Positions 26,657 to 35,029 of a stretch of 64,000 bases of DNA are shown here, one piece after another (the first letter of the stretch is position 1; the number at the start of each line of letters is the position of its first letter). The translations under genes were made by a program, and so were the position numbers. Under the pieces are notes generated by a model that saw only the letters and a program-made list of their open reading frames with translations, was not told where the DNA came from and did not search any database. The stretch lies in NCBI GenBank assembly GCA_017308375.1, contig JAFKEW010000042.1, positions 1-64,000 on the forward strand. The letters run 5' to 3'. The stretch is from Alphaproteobacteria bacterium. Its GTDB lineage: Bacteria; Pseudomonadota; Alphaproteobacteria; Micropepsales; Micropepsaceae.

Positions 26657-27736
26657 TTAAGCCATACCGCGCTCGTACCAACTTCGAGAAGATCGCACGA
26701 TGCGAACGACTGAAAGCATGACAGGCACTTCAACCAACACGCCCACTACTGTCGCCAAGGCGGCGCCTGACTGGAACCCGAACAGCGCGATTGCAGTGGC
26801 AACCGCGAGTTCGAAAAAGTTACTGGCACCTATTAGTGCAGATGGACCTGCGATACACCAATCGACGCCAAGCCGCCGATTGACCCAATAGGCGAGACCT
26901 GCGTTGAGGTATACCTGGATTAGAATTGGTACCGCGAGCATGGCAATCACCAGCGGCTGGCTGACGATCTGCTGGCCTTGGAGACCGAATAGCAGAACGA
27001 GGGTCAACAGCAGCGCTGTTAATGAAAGCGGCCCTAATGTCCGCAAAGTCCGATCAAGAAGCGCTTGGCCGCCAGATCGCAGCAAACTCGCCCTCCACGA
27101 TTGGGCAATTGCGACAGGGATCACGATATAGAGCGCCACTGACAGGATCAGGGTGCTCCAAGGAACGGTAATCGACGACAGTCCCAGTAGAAGTCCAACG
27201 ATCGGGGCAAACGCAATGATCATGATCGAGTCATTGAGCGCAACTTGACTCAAGGTGAAGTGCGGCTCGCCATCCACAAGATGAGACCATACAAAAACCA
27301 TTGCGGTGCAAGGAGCGGCGGCAAGAAGAATTAGACCGGCGATGTAGCTGTCGATTTGTCCGCTCGGGAGGAAGGGCCGAAACACAATTCCGATAAATAT
27401 CCAACCTAGCAGGGCCATCGAGAACGGCTTAATAAGCCAGTTGACGCCGACTGTTGTTGCAATTCCACGCCAATGCGCTCCCACCTCGCGCAATGCTGCG
27501 GGATCGACTTTGAGCAACATGGGAATGATCATCAGCCAGACGAGCACGGCCACGGGAAGGTTGACCTGTGCGATCGTGGCGTCGCCGATTGCATGAAACA
27601 GGGTAGGCAGGACCTGACCCAACGCGATACCGACAACAATGCAAAGCCCAACCCACAGCGTAAGCCAGCGCTCAAACAACCCGAGTTTGGAAGGTCTTTG
27701 GGCCCTGGCGGCGGATTCCATGGTCGTCTCAGTCAT
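26657..27736 (-). CDS. ACR3-family arsenite efflux transporter
   Basis: A 359-residue membrane protein with about ten hydrophobic helices. The conserved cysteine block AAPCTAMVFVWSHLVDG lies in the fourth helix and the conserved glutamate block ALIGASNFFELAVATAIALFG near residue 310. These are hallmarks of ACR3 rather than ArsB pumps. It exports As(III) using the proton gradient. It overlaps the upstream arsenate reductase gene by four bases and is the last ars gene of the island. Confidence 0.94.
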   Translation of the reverse strand: MTETTMESAARAQRPSKLGLFERWLTLWVGLCIVVGIALGQVLPTLFHAIGDATIAQVNLPVAVLVWLMIIPMLLKVDPAALREVGAHWRGIATTVGVNWLIKPFSMALLGWIFIGIVFRPFLPSGQIDSYIAGLILLAAAPCTAMVFVWSHLVDGEPHFTLSQVALNDSIMIIAFAPIVGLLLGLSSITVPWSTLILSVALYIVIPVAIAQSWRASLLRSGGQALLDRTLRTLGPLSLTALLLTLVLLFGLQGQQIVSQPLVIAMLAVPILIQVYLNAGLAYWVNRRLGVDWCIAGPSALIGASNFFELAVATAIALFGFQSGAALATVVGVLVEVPVMLSVVRIVRSSRSWYERGMA

Positions 27737-28176
27737 TGAGATGCTCCACCAGCCAATATGCGGAGTCCTTGTGCATCAACGACTCTCTCACCGTCTTCTT
27801 TGGTGAAAGCGCCCCTCTGCGCGGTCGGGAGTATGTCCAGCACAGTTTCCGATGGACGACACAGCTTCACGCCTAGGGGTGCTACAACAACAGGTCGATT
27901 GATCAGAATCGGATTAGCCAGCATGACATCAATGAGCTGTTCGTCTGTCCACTTCGGGTCGTCCAATCCGAGTTCGTCATACGGCGTACCCTTCCGGCGG
28001 AGCAACTCGCGAACTGAAATCCCCATGCGCTTAATGAGGTCGAGCAGCGTCCGTTTGTCTGGCGGGCTTTTCAAATATTCAATAATGGTGGGCTCGATAC
28101 CGGCGTTGCGAATGAGGCCGAGGACATTGCGCGATGTACCGCAGTCCGGATTGTGATAGATTGTAACTTCATTCAT
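27733..28176 (-). CDS. arsC: Glutaredoxin-coupled arsenate reductase
   Basis: A 147-residue ArsC of the Spx/thioredoxin-fold type. The catalytic cysteine is in YHNPDCGTSRNVL (Cys12), and the arginine-bearing segments LLRRKGTPYDELGL and ILINRPVVV follow. It reduces As(V) to As(III) using glutathione/glutaredoxin. It is flanked by a second, unrelated arsenate reductase gene, overlapping by four bases on each side. Confidence 0.93.
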   Translation of the reverse strand: MNEVTIYHNPDCGTSRNVLGLIRNAGIEPTIIEYLKSPPDKRTLLDLIKRMGISVRELLRRKGTPYDELGLDDPKWTDEQLIDVMLANPILINRPVVVAPLGVKLCRPSETVLDILPTAQRGAFTKEDGERVVDAQGLRILAGGASQ

Positions 28177-28697
28177 GATGCTTCATCCTCCGCGGCGTCA
28201 TTGCGCACCCGGCCAATCTCGATGACCTTCCGCTCTCGTTCAGCGCGCGAGAGCGCCCTATGGCGCACCGCGAGAAAGAGCTGAATGCGGCGCTCCAACA
28301 TCCGGAAAGCATCACGGAAGGCGAGCATTTGCGCCGCTTCCGTTCCTTCTACAGCGGCCGGATCGGGCACACCCCAATGCGCGGTTATGGGATGGCCAGG
28401 CCATATCGGACAGGTTTCGCCCGCTGCGTTGTCACAGACGGTGAAGACATAGTCCATTTCTGGCGCGCCAGGCGCTGCGAACTCCTCCCAGCTCTTTGAC
28501 CTCAATCCCTCAATCGGCAGCCCGATTTGACGCAAAAGGACCAAGGCTAGAGGGTGGACCGTGCCCTTGGGATGAGAGCCGGCGCTCCAACCGCGAAACT
28601 GACTCTTACCGGCGTGATTCAGGATGCTTTCGGCCAAGATGCTCCTGGCCGAATTTCCTGTGCAAAGAAACAGGACGTTATAGGGCCGCTCTATCAT
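28173..28697 (-). CDS. Low-molecular-weight phosphatase-fold arsenate reductase
   Basis: A 174-residue protein with the P-loop LCTGNSARS near the N-terminus, the VCDNAAGETCPIWPGHP segment with two further cysteines, and DPAAVEG near the C-terminal third. This is the thioredoxin/LMW-PTP class of arsenate reductase. ATG 28697 overlaps the arsI stop (ATGA), so it is preferred over the start six codons upstream at 28715. It is closely similar to the C-terminal half of the fusion at 35030-35929. Confidence 0.9.
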   Translation of the reverse strand: MIERPYNVLFLCTGNSARSILAESILNHAGKSQFRGWSAGSHPKGTVHPLALVLLRQIGLPIEGLRSKSWEEFAAPGAPEMDYVFTVCDNAAGETCPIWPGHPITAHWGVPDPAAVEGTEAAQMLAFRDAFRMLERRIQLFLAVRHRALSRAERERKVIEIGRVRNDAAEDEAS

Positions 28698-29197
28698 GAC
28701 CGGGGCTCGCAGCAAACGTCAGCCTTCGGTCCGCATCCACAGCTAGCCGCAACGGGCGCCAGCTCCTTCGTCATCGACGCTGGTTCACAGCATCCTGCTC
28801 CTGCCAGTGCAGTCGCACGCTCTTGCCCATAGACGGTGCTTTCGCCATGAGTGAGAAATGTCTCCCACGCGACACCCTGGGGATCGGCAATCCACTGCTT
28901 ATCGCTTTGCGCATAGCAGCATACCGTTGCGGTCTCCTCTATGACGGGACGTTCGGCCTGCTCCAACCGCCCATAGATTTCCGCGAGCTCATCTTCGTTT
29001 TCAGCTTGAATGCCGAGATGTTCCACGCCAGCGGCATGACCACGCTTTGAGATGGCAAAATTCACGCGGGGATCGTCGAGCATCCATTTGGCATAGTCTG
29101 GCTTGACGATAGTCGGCTCTATCGCAAAAAGCGTCGAGTAGAACCGGATTGATTCCGTCAGGTTCTCGACGGAGACATGGACGTGAAACCGCTTCAT
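28694..29197 (-). CDS. arsI: ArsI/CadI-type vicinal-oxygen-chelate protein, probable C-As lyase
   Basis: A 167-residue protein. His5, His60 and Glu112 match the metal ligands of ArsI, and the vicinal Cys93-Cys94 (TVCCYAQSDKQW) matches its organoarsenical-binding pair. ArsI enzymes cleave methyl groups from trivalent organoarsenicals. The last 35 residues form a cysteine-rich tail with three pairs (136-137, 153/155, 162-163) that could bind As(III) or metals. It overlaps its neighbours by four bases. Confidence 0.88.
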   Translation of the reverse strand: MKRFHVHVSVENLTESIRFYSTLFAIEPTIVKPDYAKWMLDDPRVNFAISKRGHAAGVEHLGIQAENEDELAEIYGRLEQAERPVIEETATVCCYAQSDKQWIADPQGVAWETFLTHGESTVYGQERATALAGAGCCEPASMTKELAPVAASCGCGPKADVCCEPRS

Positions 29198-30048
29198 GCT
29201 GATCTCCTTTTGGTGTGGCGGCGATCTATGTCCGCAGACAGCTCGGCTTTTGCCGGATTGTAGACGGGGGCACAGGAGCCGCTATGGCTGCAGCAATTTT
29301 CGGTGAGGTAGCCCACCAGCTTAGTCATGGCGTCGAAGTCGGCTGCGTAAATGAGTTGTCGACCCAGGCGGCGCTGCGTCGCGAGACCGGCGCGAACGAG
29401 CGCTTGTGTGTGGAAGGTCAGAGAAGACGGAGGCACGCCGAGCGCCTCAGCAATGGCGCCGGCCGACAACCCTGCCGGTCCGGCTTCGACGAGCAGCCTG
29501 TACACTGCTAGCCGGTGTTCGTGGGCGAGCGCCCCAAGCGCCTCAATGACCTGCTTTCCCTTCATAGCTATCATCCGATAATTCGACGATAGTCGAAATA
29601 TGTGGAACCAACTTTGATCTGTCAATGACCATTCGAGAAAAATCGTATTATCTCTCGCGGGGCCGCTAGCTCCCTCATTTCGCCTTTCCCCCAGAACGTA
29701 GCCGACGGATCTGACCGTTGTGATCGGGTCGGGTTTACCGGACGCTGTGAGCGCACGCCGCAGGCGAAAAATATGCGTATCCACCGCGCGAAGATGAATG
29801 GCGGCTCCTTCGCTCCATATTGCGGCAACCAAATCTTCGCGGCGGTGGACGCAACATGGGTGCTCGATCAGGAAACACAGCAGGCGATATTCCGTCGGCC
29901 CAAGGTGGACGTAACGTCCCGCTCGAACTACTCGGTACGCATCCAGATCAATATGAATGTCGCCGAAGTATAGGATGCGCGTTTCGACAAATGCAGAGTG
30001 ATGCACCTTCCAGGTCTTGCAGCATCCGTTGCCCAACGCGGCATTCAT
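29194..30048 (-). CDS. arsR: PhoB-like DNA-binding domain in frame with ArsR repressor
   Basis: One 284-residue frame. Residues about 22-125 are an OmpR/PhoB winged helix (GPTEYRLLCFLIEHPCCVHRREDLVAAIW, VDTHIFRLRRAL, VRSVGYVLGE) with no receiver domain. Residues about 162-284 are a complete ArsR (MKGKQVIEALGALAHEHRLAVYRLL). Its C-terminal NCCSHSGSC has the C-C-x5-C spacing of the As(III) site known from Acidithiobacillus ArsR. The linker DNA holds a good promoter and palindrome. arsR therefore probably starts independently at ATG 29565, and the 'fusion' may be read-through of an N-terminally truncated phoB. It lies three bases after phoU. Confidence 0.85.
   Translation of the reverse strand: MNAALGNGCCKTWKVHHSAFVETRILYFGDIHIDLDAYRVVRAGRYVHLGPTEYRLLCFLIEHPCCVHRREDLVAAIWSEGAAIHLRAVDTHIFRLRRALTASGKPDPITTVRSVGYVLGERRNEGASGPARDNTIFLEWSLTDQSWFHIFRLSSNYRMIAMKGKQVIEALGALAHEHRLAVYRLLVEAGPAGLSAGAIAEALGVPPSSLTFHTQALVRAGLATQRRLGRQLIYAADFDAMTKLVGYLTENCCSHSGSCAPVYNPAKAELSADIDRRHTKRRSA
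29582..29625 (-). promoter_or_regulatory. Candidate arsR promoter with ArsR operator, inside the upstream reading frame
   Basis: On the minus strand, TTGACA (29625-29620), a 17-base spacer and CATATT (29602-29597) form a sigma70-like promoter. A perfect inverted repeat, TTCGAC-N4-GTCGAA (29582-29597), overlaps the -10 and ends 17 bases before the proposed arsR ATG at 29565. A repressor bound there would block transcription of arsR-arsI-arsC-ACR3. Confidence 0.65.
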
Positions 30049-30051
30049 GGG

Positions 30052-30771
30052 TCAGCCTTGTCGCGTTGCAGACGGTAAGTCCCCCCGTGCGAGAAATCGT
30101 GCCTCCTCGGCGATATTGGTCGCGTGATCGCCGATGCGTTCCAGACTTTTGCCGACGAAAAGAGACTGAATGTCGCCGGTGACGTCGGCCGAACCCGTTT
30201 GTATACGTGCAATTACGGCGTGGAACAGGTCGTCATAGAGGGCATCCGTCGTTTGATCTTGACGGTGTATGTCACTGGCGAGTGCTTCGTTCTTCTCTCT
30301 AAATGCACGTAATGACTCCACAAACATTGCGTATACCGACTTATGCAGGCGAGCGATCAACTCGTTTGTAGCTGAATCAGACTTGGCGCTCCTTGCGAGC
30401 GAGAGAGAGCGTTTAGCAATGTTTTTTGAATGATCTGCCGCCCGCTCCAGATCGCCAGCGATATGTTCGATCGCCAAGACAAGCCGCAAATCGGAGGCGA
30501 CCGGCTGGTGACGTACAAGCGCATCGAGCGTCCGTGAGATAATCGCGTTCTTCAGGTTATCAACTTGAAGGTCGTCTTGAATAAGCTGGTTTGCTGCGGC
30601 TGTATCTCGATCTAGAAATACCTGAACTGACTTTTCCACCATCGAGCTGACATGAATGCCCATATCGACGATTAAGGTGACCAATTCGCTTAGCGATTGG
30701 TCGAACGCCTTGAGTGTATGGGCACCGCCTATAATCAAGTTCGGAGCGCCTGTCGTCTCGTCATCAACCAT
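30052..30771 (-). CDS. phoU: PhoU phosphate signalling regulator
   Basis: A 239-residue helical protein with the two PhoU repeats: DLRLVLAIEHIAGDLERAADHSKNIAKRSLSL and the matching QSLFVGKSLERIGDHATNIAEEARFL. PhoU restrains Pst transport and PhoR/PhoB signalling. ATGs also lie at 30804 and 30795, but GGAGAGGG precedes ATG 30771. It sits between pstB and the PhoB-like domain, as in standard pst operons. Confidence 0.92.
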   Translation of the reverse strand: MVDDETTGAPNLIIGGAHTLKAFDQSLSELVTLIVDMGIHVSSMVEKSVQVFLDRDTAAANQLIQDDLQVDNLKNAIISRTLDALVRHQPVASDLRLVLAIEHIAGDLERAADHSKNIAKRSLSLARSAKSDSATNELIARLHKSVYAMFVESLRAFREKNEALASDIHRQDQTTDALYDDLFHAVIARIQTGSADVTGDIQSLFVGKSLERIGDHATNIAEEARFLARGDLPSATRQG

Positions 30772-30819
30772 CGACGTTTCCCTCTCCGATTCCATTTGAT
30801 GCACTATTCTCGTCTCGTT

Positions 30820-31626
30820 TCATCCGAAGCGACCAGTGATGTAATCTTCTGTCTGCTTCTTGTCTGGATTTCGAAACATCTTCTCCGTCTTGCTGAACTC
30901 GATGAGTTCGCCGAGATACATAAAAGCTGTGTAATCAGATACGCGCGATGCTTGCTGTAAATTGTGCGTCACAATGACGATGGTATAATTCTTCGATAGC
31001 TCGATAATCAGTTCTTCAATCCTGCTCGTGGAAACTGGATCAAGAGCGGAGCATGGTTCGTCCAGAAGCAACACTTCAGGGTCAATAGCCAAGGCGCGCG
31101 CAATGCAAAGGCGCTGCTGTTGGCCGCCGGACAATCCGGCACCAGGACGACGCAAGCGGTCTTTGACCTCGTCCCACAAGGCCGCCATGCGCAGGCTGCG
31201 CTCGACGCGCTGATCGAGCGCCTTGCGGTCGTGCAGGCCGTTCAAACGAAGGCCCGCAGCGACGTTCTCGTATATTGACATGGTAGGAAACGGATTTGGC
31301 TTCTGAAATACCATTCCGACACGGCGACGCACCTGCGTGACGTTCACTCCGGCGGCATATAGGTCTCGGCCATCCAGAAGAATCTGGCCGGTAGCAGATG
31401 CACCGCGGGTGACTTCATGCATCCGGTTTATACAGCGCAAGAGCGTGGATTTTCCGCAACCGGACGGTCCGATCATCGCAGTGATGGCTTGCGCTTGGAT
31501 TTCAAGGCTCACGTCCTTCACGGCGTGAGTTTTGCCGTAATAGGCGTTCAGCGAGTTCACTTCGAGGATTGGTCTTTTCGAATCCACTATTGGCGCCTCA
31601 AGTCTTTTGGTTGCAGCTTCAATCAT
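30820..31626 (-). CDS. pstB: PstB phosphate ABC-transporter ATPase
   Basis: A 268-residue ABC ATPase with Walker A ([13 protein letters not shown]), the phosphate-type Q-loop ([22 protein letters not shown]), signature [16 protein letters not shown] and Walker B ([13 protein letters not shown]). PstB is the family assignment from these blocks. It overlaps pstA by eight bases. Confidence 0.95.
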   Translation of the reverse strand: MIEAATKRLEAPIVDSKRPILEVNSLNAYYGKTHAVKDVSLEIQAQAITAMIGPSGCGKSTLLRCINRMHEVTRGASATGQILLDGRDLYAAGVNVTQVRRRVGMVFQKPNPFPTMSIYENVAAGLRLNGLHDRKALDQRVERSLRMAALWDEVKDRLRRPGAGLSGGQQQRLCIARALAIDPEVLLLDEPCSALDPVSTSRIEELIIELSKNYTIVIVTHNLQQASRVSDYTAFMYLGELIEFSKTEKMFRNPDKKQTEDYITGRFG

Positions 31627-32473
31627 CGAGGCGGCTCCTGAATGCCAACCGGGTGAGTGAGCTGGCGATGAGAACGATAAATACGAGAATCAGCGATGCA
31701 GCCCATGCCTGTGCATGCCAATCGTCATAAGGCGCCACGGCGTAGCGGTAGATCACGAGAGGCACGGTCGCGATGGGCTTCGTGAGATCGACATTCCAGA
31801 ATGAATTACCGAACGCCGTGAATAACATGGGCGATGCTTCGCCAAGTGCGCGCGCAAATGCGAGGAGCAGCCCGGTCATCAAGGCGCGTGAGCAGGTCGG
31901 CAGCACGATACGGAGGATCGTTTTCCAAACGGGCACGCCCAATGCCAACGACGCTTCTCGAATTGAGTTCGGAACCAAACGGAGCGCTTCCTGCGCCGAG
32001 ATGACCAAGATCGGAATCATCAGGAAGGCATAAGCGACCGACCCGGAGAACGCGGAGAAAGAGCCCATCGGCTGCACTACCATCGCATAGGCGAAAAGCC
32101 CCACGACGATGGCGGGAACGCCTGTGAACACGTCAGCCAGAAACCGAACAAACCAGCCGAGCCAGCGGCTCCGGTATTCGTTTGCAAAAACAGCAGCGCC
32201 CACTCCAATAGGCACCGCCATCAAGGACGCAATGCCGACAACGATCAAGCTGCCCACAAGCGCGTTCGCGATACCACCACCGCCTTCGCCGACTGGCGTT
32301 GGCAGTGAAGTCAGGAAGCTCCAATTGATGTATCCGCTTCCCTGGATAATGACGTATCCAAGGATTAGTCCGAGAACACAGATCGTTAGAACTGTGCTTA
32401 TGACCATGAAGCCTAGTGCAGCTTTATCGACTAGCGACCGCCGAATAAGGCGAATTTTCTCTCCTGCCCCCAT
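31619..32473 (-). CDS. pstA: PstA phosphate permease subunit
   Basis: About 284 residues with six hydrophobic helices and the permease EAA-type loop ([45 protein letters not shown]). GTG 32479 overlaps the pstC stop. ATG 32473 with GGAG five bases upstream is preferred. It forms the membrane channel with PstC. Confidence 0.93.
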   Translation of the reverse strand: MGAGEKIRLIRRSLVDKAALGFMVISTVLTICVLGLILGYVIIQGSGYINWSFLTSLPTPVGEGGGGIANALVGSLIVVGIASLMAVPIGVGAAVFANEYRSRWLGWFVRFLADVFTGVPAIVVGLFAYAMVVQPMGSFSAFSGSVAYAFLMIPILVISAQEALRLVPNSIREASLALGVPVWKTILRIVLPTCSRALMTGLLLAFARALGEASPMLFTAFGNSFWNVDLTKPIATVPLVIYRYAVAPYDDWHAQAWAASLILVFIVLIASSLTRLAFRSRLDD

Positions 32474-32475
32474 AA

Positions 32476-33528
32476 TCACTCCAATATCCCGACTTGGCCG
32501 CGCGAAAGCCGCCAGATGAGAAGTTGCGAGAGAAGGCCCAACACGATCGTGATCCCGAACAGGACGAGGCCGACGTAGATAAGTGAGGAGACGTACAGGT
32601 TGTAGGTTGCTTCGGTAAATTCGCTGGCGATCTGACTCGCCATGCTGTGCACGGGATCGAAAAGTGATGTGACCAGCTTGAAAGCGTTGCCACCAACAAG
32701 CGTCACCGCCATTGTCTCACCGACAGCTCTTCCCAATCCTAAGACGACGGCGCCGACCAGTCCGACACGCGCATATGGAAGCACTGCTTTCCAGACAGCC
32801 TCCCAGCGTGTCGCGCCAAGCGCGAGCATCGCCTCCATCTGCGAACGTGGCACCGCGCGAAGAAGATCGCGTGAGATCGCCGTAATGATCGGCGTAATCA
32901 TGATCGCAAGGATTAGGCCCGCGGCCAGAACGCCTACGCCGTAAACGGCAGGGCCATTGAAAAGAGGGAACCAGCCAAAATGAGATTTCAGCCAGATTTG
33001 CCAAATTCGCACGACCGGAACGAGCACGAACAATCCCCAAAGGCCGAATACGACGCTAGGAATTGCGGCGAGAAGCTCAATGAGAAATGAAAGCGGGTTG
33101 CGCAACCAGCGGGGTGCATACAGCGCTAGGAAGATTGCTGAAGCAAAGCTGATGGGTACAGCTATCAGAATCGCCAGAAAAGATTTGACGAGTGTGCCTA
33201 CAATCGTCGGAAGCGTTCCGAATATTTCTGCAACAGGGTCCCAAGTTGTACCAATCAGGAAGTGCCAGCCAAAACGCTGGATCGCCTGCCAAGATCCGTG
33301 AAAGAGATAAAAGACGAGAAGTACCGCTAAGAGAATTATGAAAAGCGCGAAGCACTTAGTCACACTATAGAATAACTTATCGCCAATCGTTCCTTGACTG
33401 GCCTGCGCCGCTTTGGCAGACGGCGAACGTGGTAGTGGCTCAAGAATTTTCCACGGCAATGGATCGAGGGCGGCTTCGGCAACTGTTTCAGCTGGCCGCT
33501 CAATCATATTGTCCTGCCGACCATTCAT
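32476..33528 (-). CDS. pstC: PstC phosphate permease subunit
   Basis: About 350 residues. A cytoplasmic N-terminal extension of about 50 residues precedes six membrane helices. The conserved loop EAMLALGATRWEAVWKAVLPYARVGLVGAVVLGLGRAVGETMAV is present. ATG 33528 has GGAG eight bases upstream and is preferred to the start at 33537. It follows pstS by about 64 bases. Confidence 0.93.
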   Translation of the reverse strand: MNGRQDNMIERPAETVAEAALDPLPWKILEPLPRSPSAKAAQASQGTIGDKLFYSVTKCFALFIILLAVLLVFYLFHGSWQAIQRFGWHFLIGTTWDPVAEIFGTLPTIVGTLVKSFLAILIAVPISFASAIFLALYAPRWLRNPLSFLIELLAAIPSVVFGLWGLFVLVPVVRIWQIWLKSHFGWFPLFNGPAVYGVGVLAAGLILAIMITPIITAISRDLLRAVPRSQMEAMLALGATRWEAVWKAVLPYARVGLVGAVVLGLGRAVGETMAVTLVGGNAFKLVTSLFDPVHSMASQIASEFTEATYNLYVSSLIYVGLVLFGITIVLGLLSQLLIWRLSRGQVGILE

Positions 33529-33592
33529 AACGATCACTCCACATCAGCGGGCCCCCAACCGGGAGCCCGCCTATTGGCCGCGCATCGCGTGC

Positions 33593-34675
33593 TCAGTTGC
33601 CCGCGAGGATGGGTTTGTTGGCGACTTTGACCTGCCTGATCAGGCTTTCGGCTTTCTGGACGGCTGCCGGCGCAAGAGGAGCATACAGCAGGGCCTTGCT
33701 GTATTTTTGGCCGTCGTGGATCATCCACCAAGCCAGATGCGCAACCGCATCTCCGCGCGCGGCATCCTTCTGATCTGCGTATATCAACATCCAACTGAAG
33801 CCGGAAATCGGATAGGCGTATTGATTGGCACTGTTTGTCACCATGACCTTCATGTCGTCGGGAAGGCTCTGTACATCAGCGGCGGCCGCTGCACCTTCGA
33901 GCGACGGCGGCATGAATGTCCCGGCCTTGTTGCGCACAAGCGCCCACGGCATGTTGTTCTGCATGGCGTAGGCCAATTCGACATAACCGATCGCGCCGGG
34001 AATTTGGCGGACTTGGTTGGCGACGCCCTCATTGCCAGCGCCACCGATGTCACCTGGCCAGTTCACCGAGGTTGCGGTCCCGACCTTGTCGGACCAGTCT
34101 TTCGATACCTTGGAGAGGTAGTCGGTGAAGATGTAGGTAGTGCCCGAGCCGTCCGAACGATGAACGACGGCAATATCCAGATTGGGAAGAGACACGTTTG
34201 GGTTCAGCGCCTTGATATGCTGATCATCCCATTTGGTGATCTTCTTAAGATAGATGTCGGCAAGTACATCGGGAGTGAGCTTGATTGCGCCGCGCGCAAT
34301 TCCCGGCAGGTTGTAGACTACCGCTTCCGCGCCGGCGGTGACGGGCACATGAAGCACCGGGCCGCCTTTGGCCTGTGCCAATTGCTGCTCAGTCATGATT
34401 CCGTCGCTGGCGCCGAAGTCCACCGTCATCTCCTGGAGCTGGCGGATACCACCGCCTGAACCAATCGACTGGTAGTTCACCTTCACGCCGCAGAGCTTAT
34501 TGTATTCATCGAACATCTTTGAAAAGAGCGGGAAGTCGAAAGTCGAGCCGGCGCCCGTCAACTCCTTCACTCCCTTCGTCGGACAGTCACCCGCCGCAGC
34601 TTGGGCGGCTTGGCCGCTAAGCATTATCAAAGCGACAAGCCCGAGGCCGACGTTCTTCAAATACCAAGATTTCAT
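33593..34675 (-). CDS. pstS: PstS periplasmic phosphate-binding protein
   Basis: A 360-residue protein with a signal peptide (residues 1-28, ending AAQAAA), the phosphate-binding block GAGSTFDFPLFSKM, a GIMTEQQL segment and VVHRSDGSGTTYIFTDYL. GGAGGGG nine bases before ATG 34675 decides the start; the open frame runs on to 34789. PstS proteins can discriminate phosphate from arsenate, which fits its place in an ars island. No key residue looks missing. Confidence 0.94.
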   Translation of the reverse strand: MKSWYLKNVGLGLVALIMLSGQAAQAAAGDCPTKGVKELTGAGSTFDFPLFSKMFDEYNKLCGVKVNYQSIGSGGGIRQLQEMTVDFGASDGIMTEQQLAQAKGGPVLHVPVTAGAEAVVYNLPGIARGAIKLTPDVLADIYLKKITKWDDQHIKALNPNVSLPNLDIAVVHRSDGSGTTYIFTDYLSKVSKDWSDKVGTATSVNWPGDIGGAGNEGVANQVRQIPGAIGYVELAYAMQNNMPWALVRNKAGTFMPPSLEGAAAAADVQSLPDDMKVMVTNSANQYAYPISGFSWMLIYADQKDAARGDAVAHLAWWMIHDGQKYSKALLYAPLAPAAVQKAESLIRQVKVANKPILAGN

Positions 34676-34889
34676 GGGTGGAATCCCCTCCATTGATTGC
34701 GGTTTGCAGCGAGGCCGTGCCCGGCCCGCCCTCACGTTGGCGACCGACCACAAGCTTTGCTTGGTCGAGCCCCCAAGCTGGTCATCCACGCTGGAGAATT
34801 GGCTACGCGCCTCATGACCTCATTGCCCGCCAAGCCCGATTCGTCCCGTCGAGAACCATCGACGAAAGGAATAACAGAACTTTTCATTA

Positions 34890-34909
34890 ATGTCGAGACA
34901 TCCCGACAT
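34890..34909. promoter_or_regulatory. Palindrome upstream of pstS
   Basis: ATGTCG and CGACAT (34890-34895, 34904-34909) are separated by eight bases in an AT-rich stretch of the 354-base gap (34676-35029) before pstS. It could be an ArsR-type or phosphate operator. No convincing Pho box or -35/-10 pair was found. Confidence 0.35.
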
Positions 34910-34996
34910 ATAGAATCATTTCAGAAAAGTGGTTGCGGTTGGCGCGCGCGTAAACCCGCCCAGCAGAGACGGGGATCGCCCGATACCGCGATTCAG

Positions 34997-35025
34997 AAAA
35001 AAGAGCTCAGACCGGCAAGTCGGTC
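34997..35025 (-). terminator. Weak terminator after the ArsR-phosphatase fusion gene
   Basis: On the minus strand, a GACCG/CGGTC stem (35010-35025) is followed seven bases later by six Ts (35002-34997). It begins four bases after the stop codon. The short stem and gap make it leaky at best, so some read-through into pstS is likely. Confidence 0.4.
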
Positions 35026-35029
35026 AGTG

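Noticed and set aside
34676-34789. Longer pstS start at 34789
   Set aside because: The extension is not signal-like. ATG 34675 has a strong ribosome-binding site followed directly by a signal peptide.
34861-34920. Pho box upstream of pstS
   Set aside because: I looked for tandem CTGTCAT-type repeats and found only single partial matches.
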